Source of the DNA: Nocardia altamirensis NBRC 108246
GTDB taxonomy: Bacteria > Actinomycetota > Actinomycetes > Mycobacteriales > Mycobacteriaceae
Length of the DNA: 41,140 bases
Direction of reading: 5' to 3'
NCBI RefSeq assembly: GCF_001612685.1
Contig: NZ_BDAY01000101.1
Coordinates: 1-41,140 of the forward strand
Position 1 is the first letter of the stretch. Each line of letters opens with the position of its first letter. The position numbers and the translations under genes were made by a program. Positions 7,868 to 15,753 of the stretch are shown here, in pieces. The notes beneath the pieces were generated by a model, which saw only the letters and a list, made by a program, of their open reading frames with translations, ran no database searches and had not been told where the DNA came from.

Positions 7868-8141
7868 GAGTCAGCACCGTGAGGATCGCGTTCTGCACGG
7901 CAGGCAGGAAGACGAGCGTCAGCACGACCGCCATGCCCACCCCTGCCTGGATCTGCCGATGCCGGTTCCACCACCCGATCGGGGCGGTGCGGGACCGGGT
8001 ATTCCATGCGACGCCCGCGGCGGTGGCCACCTCGTTGCTTTCGTAGTAACCGAACGCGACGGGCGCCGACCGGACGTCGAGCAGACCACCGAGCGCGTCA
8101 GCGGAGCCTACGCCGGAGCCGATAGTGCGCGAATCGAACAT
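7860..8141 (-). CDS. Small single-pass membrane protein (93 aa)
   Basis: Not recognised. The first 65 residues are soluble and include aromatic patches (FGYYES, GWWNRHRQ); one hydrophobic segment (VGMAVVLTLVFLPAVQNAILTV) closes the protein just before the C terminus. AAAGGG lies upstream of the ATG. It sits between the 179-aa gene (43 bp upstream) and the lipoprotein gene, which it overlaps by eight bases. Tail-anchor topology, with the N-terminal part in the cytoplasm, is inferred. Confidence 0.75.
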   Translation of the reverse strand: MFDSRTIGSGVGSADALGGLLDVRSAPVAFGYYESNEVATAAGVAWNTRSRTAPIGWWNRHRQIQAGVGMAVVLTLVFLPAVQNAILTVLTHG

Positions 8142-8184
8142 GCTGCCAACCCTTTCGGTGGTCCTGGATCTTCGGTAACCGGCG

Positions 8185-8724
8185 TCAGCCGATGATGTTG
8201 CTGCTCCACGGCTGCATCAGCTCGTCGTAGACGGCCTGGGTGAACTCACCCTGGCCGACCAGGTCGCTGAGCACCGCGGCGGTGACCGCCTGGCCGACAA
8301 CCGTGACCGCGCCGATCGAGCCGAGCGACTCGAACAGGCTGGTCAGATCGCCGGGGGCGGCGGCAGCGCTCGGCGCGGTGGCGTGGCCGGCGATCATGCC
8401 CGCGACCTGGATGTTGCGCGAGCGGCCGAACGCCTTGGCGGTGGCGGCCGCGATGTTCATCGGCTGCGCCGCGGCGGCCTGCGAGTTCATGCCCTGGCCG
8501 AGTCCGGCGAGCAGTCCGGCGAGACCGCCCTCCAGCCCGGCGCCGAAGCCTGCGCCGTTCGACATGGCCGTGACCTTGTCCTGGGCCAGCTTCGACGCGG
8601 CGGCCTTGAGCTTGTCCTTCTCCTCGGCGGTCAGCTGGGCGGACCGCTCGATGATGCGGACCACGTCCTGCCACTGCGGGCCGTAGAGGTACTCCAGGTG
8701 CAGTGTCTCCATCGCGTGGGTCAT
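8185..8724 (-). CDS. Uncharacterised Ala/Gly-rich protein (179 aa)
   Basis: Not recognised. GAGGAG precedes the ATG at a good distance. The first 60 residues look like amphipathic helices (LTAEEKDKLKAAASKLAQDK), followed by a Gly/Ala/Leu-rich segment (GLEGGLAGLLAGLGQG) and a mildly hydrophobic C-terminal half (IGAVTVVGQAVTAAVL). No signal peptide is visible. It lies 65 bp downstream of the giant hydrophobic protein gene on the same strand. A partner or assembly factor for that protein is a guess from position. Confidence 0.75.
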   Translation of the reverse strand: MTHAMETLHLEYLYGPQWQDVVRIIERSAQLTAEEKDKLKAAASKLAQDKVTAMSNGAGFGAGLEGGLAGLLAGLGQGMNSQAAAAQPMNIAAATAKAFGRSRNIQVAGMIAGHATAPSAAAAPGDLTSLFESLGSIGAVTVVGQAVTAAVLSDLVGQGEFTQAVYDELMQPWSSNIIG

Positions 8725-8789
8725 GTCGATCTCCTCGTGTTCGGTGTATCAAGTGGAATGACTTGGAGCAGTTCAGGATTCGTCAAAGC

Positions 8790-11700
8790 TCAGTGGTCAA
8801 AGGAAACGCTGACCAGCTGCGGTGTTCGGTCGTGCGTCACCGCGTCGGTGGCCCCCTTTCCGGTGTAGGGCAGCTCCGAGTACGCGACCGGCTGCGGCGC
8901 GGACGCCTGCTGGCTCGGCAGCGGGGCGAGCAGTTGCTGCAGTGAGGCGGCCAGCTGCTCGAGGCTCGGATCGTCGGGAATGTCGTCGAGGAACTGCGTT
9001 CCGGTCGTCGCGGCGCCGCCGCCGACGCCACCGAGCGGACCGTTGCGATCCAGCGCGGCGCGAATGCCGGAGATGATGCCGACGCGGGCGCCTGGGGTCA
9101 GCAGCACCGCGATCGCGAGGGCGAGTGCCGCAAGCGCGGCCGCGCCCACCACGGCGAGCGGTGTGCCGATCAGTGCGGCGAGTGCGGCCAGTGGCGAGAG
9201 CGCCAGCGCGATCGCACCGACCGCGGCGAACGGCAGCGCGATGGCGAGCGCGGGCAGGACGACGGCGAGCACTGCGGCCAGCGCCGCTGCGGCCGCGGCG
9301 GCGATGGCACCGCCGAGCAGCAGCTTCGGGATCTCGATCAGCGCGAACAGGCCGAGCGCCGCCAGCGGCAGACCGACCAGCGCGGCCAACGCACCACCGG
9401 CGAGCAGCACCGGAAGGGCAAGCAGCGCAAGCGCACCCACCACGGCCAAGGCGCCGACGGCCAGCGCGCCCAGTGCCAGCGCACCGCCGACCAGGCCTGC
9501 CACGGCGAGCGCACCGAGCGCAAGCGCACCGCCCACCAGCAAGACCGGAAGGGCAAGCAGCGCAAGCGCACCCAGCGTCAGCGGCAGGCAGATCAGCAGC
9601 TTCACCGCGACGAACGCCGCGGCCGCCAAGGCAAGACCGCCACCGACCAGCAGGACCGGGAGTCCCACCGCCGCAAGGGCGAGCGCGCCGACGACCAGCA
9701 CCGGCAACGCGAGCACCGCCAGTGCGCCGAGGGCGAGCGCACCGACCGCCGCCGCCGCGATGCCGCCGATCACCAGGACCGGAAGGGCAAGCAGCGCAAG
9801 CGCACCCACGGCGGCCAACGGCACACCGATCAGTGCAGCGAGCCCGGCCAGCGCACCGCCGATCAACACCACCGGCAGCGCGAGCAACGCGAGCGCACCG
9901 AGCACCGCCAACGGAACACCGACGGCCGCGGTCAACGCCCCGCCGATCAGCAGCACCGGAAGCGCAAGCAGCGCAAGCGCACCGACGGCGGCGAGGAGCA
10001 GCAGCGGCACGATCGCCAGGAACGCCACCGGAATGCCGATCGCCAGCGCACCGAGCAGGATCACCGCGCCGACAGCCACCACCGGTGCGGCGAGGACTGC
10101 GAGGACGGCGAGCGCACCCAGCGCGGCCAACGCCAGCAGCGGCACCACGACGAGAGCGAGCAGCGCAAGCACCGGCAACGCAAGCACGGCCACCGCGAGC
10201 GCACCGAGAGCGAGCACCGGCAACGCGACCACGGCGGCAACGGCCAGCACCGGAAGTGCCACCAGCGCAAGCGCACCGAGCCCGGCCAGCGCAAGCACCG
10301 GCACCGCCAGCAGCGCGAGCACCGGCAACGCAAGCAACGCCAGCGCACCGAGCCCGGCCAACGCGACCAGCGGTGCGAGCACCAACGCAACCACGCCGAG
10401 AGCGGCGAAGTCGAGCAACAGGCTTGCCGCGAACAGCGTCACCGCGAGTGCACCGGTCACCACGGCAAGCGCAACGCCGATCACCGCCGCGAGCGCGGGC
10501 AAGGCGAACAGACCGATCAGGCTGACGCCGACGCCGAGTGCCGCGACCACCAAACCGGCCACCAGCACCGGCGACCACACCGCGAGCAATGCCAGCGCGA
10601 TGACCGGTGCGAGCGCGGTCGAGACCACCACCGCGAACGGTCCGAAGACCAGGAACGGCAGTGTCAGCACCGCGGCGAGCACGAACCCGACCACGGCCAC
10701 CGCCGCCGTCGCGACCACCGCGACCAGGGCGAGCGCTGCGGCGATCACCCAGCCCGCGAGCACGATCGCGCCGAGGCCGAGGCCGCCGACCCCGATGGTC
10801 GCCAGCGCGAGCACCGCCATGATCCCGAAGGCCGCCGCCGCGAGCGGCACGGTGACCAACAGCAACGGCGGGAACACCGCGGACACGGCGACGAAGACAC
10901 CGAGCGCCAGCACCCCGAAGAACACCCACGCGGCCACCAGGCCGAGGCCGATCGCCCCGACGAAGCCGGCGAGCAGCGTGCTCACCACGGCGACAACGCC
11001 GATGGTGCCGAGCACGCTCAGCAGCAGCCCACCGAAGATCAGCGGCAGCGCGATGAGCGCGAGCGGCGGGTTGATCACGATCAGCGCCAGCGCGGCGAGC
11101 GCGAGCATGACGAACGACAGCGCGGAGATCACCAGCCCGCCCGCGAACACAGTGGCGACGGCGGCAAGGCCGAGCGCGAGCAGGCCGAGCACGATGGCGC
11201 CGCCGCCGAGCCAGGTGACCACCACGAACGCCGCGGCGACCACCATCAACGCAGCCCCGGCGATGATCGAGAAGGCAAGGGCGCCGAGCAGAATCAGCGG
11301 GATCGCGTACGGCATGGTGACCATCAGGAACAGCGAGGCCACCAGTGCGGCGCCGACCAGGCCCGCGATCGCGAGCAGGACCGTGCCGGTCAGGGCGAAC
11401 ACCGAGAACGCGGCCAGCGCGAAGCCGCCGAACAGGACCGTCAGCCCCAGCGCCACTGGAATCGCGACCAGGCCGATGAACAGCAGCGGCGCCAACAGCG
11501 GGCCGAGGATCGGAATGCCGATCACCAGCGCCGCGGTGGCGAGCAGCCCGCCGACCACTGCGAGGGCGACACCGACCGCCGCGAAGGCGGCGAAGACGAT
11601 GGCGCCCGCGGCAAGTCCGCCCCAGAACACGGCGGCTGCGACGAGCTGAATCGCGGTGGCCACCAACGCCAGCGCGAACAGTGCGATCACGGCAACGCCA

Positions 11701-13370
11701 GAGACGACCGAGAGCACGAGGAGCCCGGCGAGGGCGACCACCGCGAGGAGCACGCCACCCGCGAGGCCGACCGCACCGAACAGCACAGCGGCCACCACCG
11801 CGAGCGCGAGCACGATCGGCACCAGGACGAGCCCGAGCGGAGTGAGCAGCGACAGCAGCCCCGCGCCGACGATCAGCCCGGCGGTGACCAGTCCGGCGAC
11901 ACCGAGCACGCCGAAGAAGGCGGCCGCGGTGGCGATCAGCGCGACAACGCCGAAGGCCAGCGCGCCCGTGAAGAGCACCGGCGCGACGATCAGGCCGAGG
12001 AACGGCACGAACACCGTGGCAAGCAGGGCCGCAACGGTCAGCACGACGAATCCGACGACGCCGAGCACCAGTCCACCAGCCAGCACCGCGACGGCAAGGG
12101 CGATACCACCGACAGCGGCCACCGCGATCGCGGCGATCAGGCCGATGACGACGACCGGCGCCAGCACCGCGAGCGCGATCAGCACGACCGGAATCGCGAT
12201 GAGCAGCACCGGAATCGCGATCAGCGCGAGCACGATCAGCACCGGGATCGCCAGCACCGCGAGCGCCAGCCCGCCGATCACGAGCGCGCCGAGTACCAAG
12301 GGCGCGAACAGGATTGCGCCGAGAACCACCGCGCCGAGCGCGAGCACCGCCGCGACGCCGAGCCCACCGACGAACAGCAGCGGCACCACCGCGAGCACCG
12401 CGACCACCGGAATGGCGAGCAGGCCGATCGCGGTGGGGTGGCGGGCGTCGGAGATCATCGCCCGCACCGATTCCCGGATCTGGGTGAAGACCGCGCCGAT
12501 GGCGGCGGCCGGGTTCGACGCGAGGGCGAGCAGCGGCGCGAGGAACGCGAGCGCCCCCGCGTTGCCCGCAAGCTGCGGCGCGAACAGGCCGACCACCGGC
12601 GCCGCGAGCGCGAGCAGGCCGGGCGGCAGCTGTGCCACCGAATCCTGGTGTCCGGCAGCGGGTTCGGTGAGCATGTCCCGCAGCGCCTTGGCCGGGTCCG
12701 GTCCGTCCTTGGGGAAACCGAACAGCGTCCGCGCCTGATCGATGAGGTCGTCGATGGCCGGTGCGCCCGCGTCGCGGCGGGTGCCGGCGAGTTGGGTGGC
12801 CTGCTCGACGAAGTTCAGTAGGTCGTTGACCGGGCCACGCAGCGGGCCGTCGGGGAACGTCGTGTCCGCCCAGGTGGCCAGCTTGTCGAGCTGGATGCCG
12901 GAGCCGTTGATCTGCGCGACGTTCGCCGCGAGGTCGGCGAGCGGCGAGGGGGCAGCGGCCTGGCCCGCCGCGTTCGTCACGGCCGGTCCGCCCTGCCCGC
13001 CGAACCACGGGGCAGGCGGTGCGTCCGCGCCACGGAAGGTGTCGATCGCCGAGTTCACCTCGTCGCCGAAGGGCGTGTACTGGTTGGCCGCGCCCGCGGC
13101 GTTGTTGAGCGCGCCGTCGATCGCGTCCTGCTGCGCCGGATCGAGCAGCTGTCCGGCCACGTCGCCTGCGCCGGACAGTAGACCGTTCAGGTCGCTCGGC
13201 GGTGCCGGAAGTTCGAAGTCGGCGGAGGCGTTGCCTGCGCCGATCATGGCGGTCGCCATCGAGGCGAAGGTGGCTGCGGCGTACAGGCCGCGACGATTGC
13301 GTACAACCTCTTTGCGATGGCGGCCTGCCGCCTTGGTTTCTCTGGTTTGTTCCTTCGTGACTACGCGCAT
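8790..13370 (-). CDS. Giant, almost charge-free hydrophobic membrane protein (1,526 aa)
   Basis: No family recognised. The start MRVVTKEQ at 13370 has GGAGAGG nine bases upstream; an ATG at 13388 overlaps that site. A basic leader with RNRRG and a hydrophobic stretch end in NASA-D, a likely signal peptide. Residues about 50-310 are a soluble Pro/Ala/Asp-rich domain. Residues about 312-1428 consist almost only of Ala, Leu, Val, Ile, Gly and Pro, with just four charged residues (in LLLDFAA, AVKLL and IEIPK). This predicts dozens of membrane-spanning or buried helices. The last third repeats a GALALLALPVLLIGGAL-like unit. A soluble Gln/Pro-rich tail of about 95 residues closes it. It is the core of a five-gene envelope cluster. 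Frame, signal peptide and RBS indicate a real gene; composition rather than homology defines it. Confidence 0.85.
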   Translation of the reverse strand: MRVVTKEQTRETKAAGRHRKEVVRNRRGLYAAATFASMATAMIGAGNASADFELPAPPSDLNGLLSGAGDVAGQLLDPAQQDAIDGALNNAAGAANQYTPFGDEVNSAIDTFRGADAPPAPWFGGQGGPAVTNAAGQAAAPSPLADLAANVAQINGSGIQLDKLATWADTTFPDGPLRGPVNDLLNFVEQATQLAGTRRDAGAPAIDDLIDQARTLFGFPKDGPDPAKALRDMLTEPAAGHQDSVAQLPPGLLALAAPVVGLFAPQLAGNAGALAFLAPLLALASNPAAAIGAVFTQIRESVRAMISDARHPTAIGLLAIPVVAVLAVVPLLFVGGLGVAAVLALGAVVLGAILFAPLVLGALVIGGLALAVLAIPVLIVLALIAIPVLLIAIPVVLIALAVLAPVVVIGLIAAIAVAAVGGIALAVAVLAGGLVLGVVGFVVLTVAALLATVFVPFLGLIVAPVLFTGALAFGVVALIATAAAFFGVLGVAGLVTAGLIVGAGLLSLLTPLGLVLVPIVLALAVVAAVLFGAVGLAGGVLLAVVALAGLLVLSVVSGVAVIALFALALVATAIQLVAAAVFWGGLAAGAIVFAAFAAVGVALAVVGGLLATAALVIGIPILGPLLAPLLFIGLVAIPVALGLTVLFGGFALAAFSVFALTGTVLLAIAGLVGAALVASLFLMVTMPYAIPLILLGALAFSIIAGAALMVVAAAFVVVTWLGGGAIVLGLLALGLAAVATVFAGGLVISALSFVMLALAALALIVINPPLALIALPLIFGGLLLSVLGTIGVVAVVSTLLAGFVGAIGLGLVAAWVFFGVLALGVFVAVSAVFPPLLLVTVPLAAAAFGIMAVLALATIGVGGLGLGAIVLAGWVIAAALALVAVVATAAVAVVGFVLAAVLTLPFLVFGPFAVVVSTALAPVIALALLAVWSPVLVAGLVVAALGVGVSLIGLFALPALAAVIGVALAVVTGALAVTLFAASLLLDFAALGVVALVLAPLVALAGLGALALLALPVLALLAVPVLALAGLGALALVALPVLAVAAVVALPVLALGALAVAVLALPVLALLALVVVPLLALAALGALAVLAVLAAPVVAVGAVILLGALAIGIPVAFLAIVPLLLLAAVGALALLALPVLLIGGALTAAVGVPLAVLGALALLALPVVLIGGALAGLAALIGVPLAAVGALALLALPVLVIGGIAAAAVGALALGALAVLALPVLVVGALALAAVGLPVLLVGGGLALAAAAFVAVKLLICLPLTLGALALLALPVLLVGGALALGALAVAGLVGGALALGALAVGALAVVGALALLALPVLLAGGALAALVGLPLAALGLFALIEIPKLLLGGAIAAAAAAALAAVLAVVLPALAIALPFAAVGAIALALSPLAALAALIGTPLAVVGAAALAALALAIAVLLTPGARVGIISGIRAALDRNGPLGGVGGGAATTGTQFLDDIPDDPSLEQLAASLQQLLAPLPSQQASAPQPVAYSELPYTGKGATDAVTHDRTPQLVSVSFDH
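9409..9990. repeat. Internal coding repeats of the giant hydrophobic protein
   Basis: A 31-base block with core GGAAGGGCAAGCAGCGCAAG occurs identically at 9409, 9544 and 9778, with a near copy at 9955. On the minus strand it encodes the recurring peptide GALALLALPV. Near-identity of DNA, not just protein, suggests recent duplication or conversion within the gene, and makes the tract prone to length change and assembly error. Confidence 0.85.
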
Positions 13371-13494
13371 TAGCTCAAGCCTCTCCATACACCCGCCCGG
13401 TAGGACGTTCTGGTTAGGACGCGCGCTTGGCCCTGCTGGGATGTGAAGGCTCTCGGCGCGGAAGGGCATGCCCGGGGAAGTCCGGCGTCCGGAT

Positions 13495-13842
13495 CTAGAC
13501 CGGACCGTTTTCGGCCAGTGCACACACCGCGGTCGAACCGCCGCCATCGCGACCGATGGTCGGGCCGATGTGGGTGTGTGGCATGCCGAGAATGTCGCGG
13601 CAGCGGATGAAAGCGTGTGCGCCGTCGCCCGCGCCGGGTTCACATGTGAGCGTTAGTTGATTGGTAACAGAGGTATCGGTCGTGCATCCGGAAAGGGCGG
13701 GGTCCGCGGCAGCGTTGCCCGGTCCGACAAGCAGTCCGCCTGCCAGCACTGTGCACAGCATCAGCAGCACGGCCGTCAGGGCACGACTCGACGTGAGCCG
13801 CACCCTTTGCTGAACGTTTGCTAGATGTGCCATGGGGTCCAT
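13495..13842 (-). CDS. Small secreted cysteine-containing protein
   Basis: Not recognised. A signal peptide is clear: basic RVRLTSSRAL, hydrophobic TAVLLMLCTVLAGGLLVG, and a cleavage site after GNAAA before DP. The mature part is about 70 residues with four cysteines (SGC, LTC, IRC, AVC), enough for two disulfides. ATG at 13842 is used; ATG at 13833 and TTG at 13854 are alternatives, and none has a strong RBS. It lies 124 bp upstream of the giant hydrophobic protein on the same strand and may open that gene cluster. An extracellular or cell-wall location is inferred. Confidence 0.72.
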   Translation of the reverse strand: MDPMAHLANVQQRVRLTSSRALTAVLLMLCTVLAGGLLVGPGNAAADPALSGCTTDTSVTNQLTLTCEPGAGDGAHAFIRCRDILGMPHTHIGPTIGRDGGGSTAVCALAENGPV

Positions 13843-14196
13843 GGTTCGCGCCAAGCAGAATGACAGTCAACATAACGGAGATCACTATCGGTCATTTCGC
13901 CAGGTTGAATGGCAGTTTTTTCTTTAGACACGGTGTAGCGCATAAATGAAGCGTTAACGCCTCTGTACTCGACCCAGCAACCAGTCTATGATTCGACGCC
14001 CAAATTGGGCGAATGACCAGTTCATGAAGATGGCCGGTCAGAGCTATGAAGTCCGCACCCGTCGATGCCTCTATCTCTTGTGTCTGCGGACGCTACAGAC
14101 CGCGCAACTGTTTGCTACGCCATTCTCCGGTCATCGTGCGCCATTCTCGGTCAGCGGCAGAAAGTGACCGGCGCCACGAACACCCGCATCGATTAG
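13843..14196. other. AT-richer intergenic region with a palindrome
   Basis: This 354-bp gap is less GC-rich than its surroundings and probably contains the promoter of the leftward secreted-protein gene. CGCCCAA-A-TTGGGCG (13997-14011) is a perfect 7-bp-arm palindrome and a candidate operator. CGCCATTCTCCGGTCA and CGCCATTCTCGGTCAG (about 14119 and 14141) form a short direct repeat. A 47-codon frame at 14024-14167 has no RBS or recognisable content and is not called. Confidence 0.5.
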
Positions 14197-15552
14197 CTAG
14201 GCAACGGTGGCGGCCTGCTGTGCCGCGATGACTTCCTCGGCGGTCCGCTGACCGGACCGGATCGCGCCCTCGATGTACCCCGACCACTCCGTTGCGGTCT
14301 CGCTGCCCGCCCAGTGGATCGCACCGATCGGCTGCCGCAGCGCCGACCCGATGCTCGTCAGCACCCCCGGCGGGAAGAACGCGCCGTAACCACCCCTGGT
14401 GTAGGGGTCGTCGGCCCACACCTGCTCGCGCCAATCGATCGGCTCGCGGGCTGCGTGCCCGAACGCGCGGACGAGCGAGCCGACGATCATGGCCCTGCGC
14501 TCCGCGGCAGGCAGCGCGGCCAAACGATGGGCGGCACGGCCAGGCACGAGGACCCCGAGACACCCAGGACCGCCGGGACGGGTGGCGTCGAAGGTGACCG
14601 GGACCGGGTCGTAGAGATTCAGCGCCTGGCCGGTGAGCTTGTCGTCGCGCCAGAAGGGTCGCTCGTAGACGGCGAAGGCCTTCAGCACCGAACCCATCGG
14701 CATCCGCTGGGTCAGCTGATCGCGGGCGGCAGGCAACGGCGGGTCGTAGGAGATCCGCCCGGCCAGCGTCGGCGGCACCGCGACGATCACGTGCCCGGCC
14801 CGAATCTCACCGAACGATCCCGCCACCGAAAGACCCTGTGCCACTTCGCGAATCGCCGTCACCGCGGACTCGAGCCGCAGCGCATCACCGAGCTCCGCGG
14901 CCATCGCACGGGCCGGTCCGTCGGCGCCGTCGACGAACAGCCGGGTCACCGTTTCCGCCGTCACGCCCGCCTCGACGCCGCCGGTGCCCCTGATGGTGGT
15001 GAGCAGCGCGAGCATCGAGACGCTGCCGACGTCGACGCACAACTCCTCACCGATCATCACCTCGGCCAGGTGCCTGGACCTGCGCTCCGGCAGATTGCGG
15101 CGCAACCAGGTCGCCGCGGTCATCGCGTCGAGCCGATCGGCGCCGGGCGACGCCCACGGGCGCGTCAGATCAATGCGGGCCGCCATCCGCTCGATCCGCC
15201 ACATGGCCTGCCCGAGCACGAGCAGCACGAGTGGCGACAGCGGCGGTGTCGTTCCGGCGAACGGCCGCCGGGCCGCGCCCTCGACCAGGAGATTCGCGCC
15301 GTCGGACGGCGAAGCATAGGTGTCGGCGCCATACGCCGCCGCGAGCGCGGCGAACTCGGTGTGGCCGCCCGAGATCCATTGCCCGCCTAGATCAATGGCC
15401 CAATCACCGGCGAGCCGATCGGACCGCACCCGGCCGCCGACGCGCCCGCTCGCCTCCAGCACGATGACCGTACGGCCCGCCGCTCGCAAGGCGCGTGCCG
15501 CGCACAGCCCCGCATATCCGGCACCGACCACAACCACGTCAGCGTGGTCCAT
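14197..15552 (-). CDS. Flavin-dependent amine oxidase (monoamine oxidase family)
   Basis: FAD enzyme that oxidises amines (or amino acids/polyamines) to imines with O2, 451 aa. The N-terminal Rossmann fold VVVGAGYAGLCAARAL (GxGxxG, residues 7-22) is followed by LEASGRVGGRVRS and LGGQWI, the standard FAD contacts. The C-terminal part has the GRAAHRL segment and IHWAGSETATEWSGYIEGAI, the flavin-binding motif of MAO-type enzymes. No signal peptide, so cytosolic. GGGAGGG upstream fixes the ATG at 15552; the longer open frame to 15744 is not supported. It is divergent from the DUF2252 gene. The substrate cannot be told from sequence. Confidence 0.92.
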   Translation of the reverse strand: MDHADVVVVGAGYAGLCAARALRAAGRTVIVLEASGRVGGRVRSDRLAGDWAIDLGGQWISGGHTEFAALAAAYGADTYASPSDGANLLVEGAARRPFAGTTPPLSPLVLLVLGQAMWRIERMAARIDLTRPWASPGADRLDAMTAATWLRRNLPERRSRHLAEVMIGEELCVDVGSVSMLALLTTIRGTGGVEAGVTAETVTRLFVDGADGPARAMAAELGDALRLESAVTAIREVAQGLSVAGSFGEIRAGHVIVAVPPTLAGRISYDPPLPAARDQLTQRMPMGSVLKAFAVYERPFWRDDKLTGQALNLYDPVPVTFDATRPGGPGCLGVLVPGRAAHRLAALPAAERRAMIVGSLVRAFGHAAREPIDWREQVWADDPYTRGGYGAFFPPGVLTSIGSALRQPIGAIHWAGSETATEWSGYIEGAIRSGQRTAEEVIAAQQAATVA

Positions 15553-15713
15553 GCCGGCCCTCCCGTCGCTCAGGGTTCGTTGCACACCACTGTTGATCAC
15601 CCTCGGCCGATGCGCAACCGTTCGGACGTCGACCACCGAACCTGATGTCGCGGTATCGATCCGGCGGCCAGCTCCTCCGGACGATGGCCCGGTCAAGACG
15701 CGAAACTCCGGAG

Positions 15714-15729
15714 AATTTGCTCGCAAATT
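15714..15729. promoter_or_regulatory. Perfect palindrome upstream of the DUF2252 gene
   Basis: AATTTGC-TC-GCAAATT has perfect 7-bp arms and sits 25 bp before the ATG at 15754, in the 201-bp divergent gap with the amine oxidase gene. Its position suits a repressor site overlapping the promoter or leader of the rightward gene. No cognate regulator is adjacent. Confidence 0.5.
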
Positions 15730-15753
15730 GCCCGGAAGTGACAAACTGGCGCA

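Noticed and set aside
8980..12738. Long plus-strand open frames (889 and 360 residues) opposite the giant gene
   Set aside because: Ser/Thr/Ala-rich antisense shadows of the repetitive hydrophobic codons; no RBS, no domain, and composition mirrors the minus-strand gene.
8797..13008. A 1,403-residue Arg/Gly-rich frame on the same strand as the giant gene
   Set aside because: Out-of-frame reading of the same repetitive codons; no plausible start or fold. The chosen frame has a signal peptide and RBS.
14024..14167. 47-codon plus-strand frame in the gap before the amine oxidase
   Set aside because: No RBS, Cys/Leu/Arg-rich content without motif, and adjoining direct repeats.
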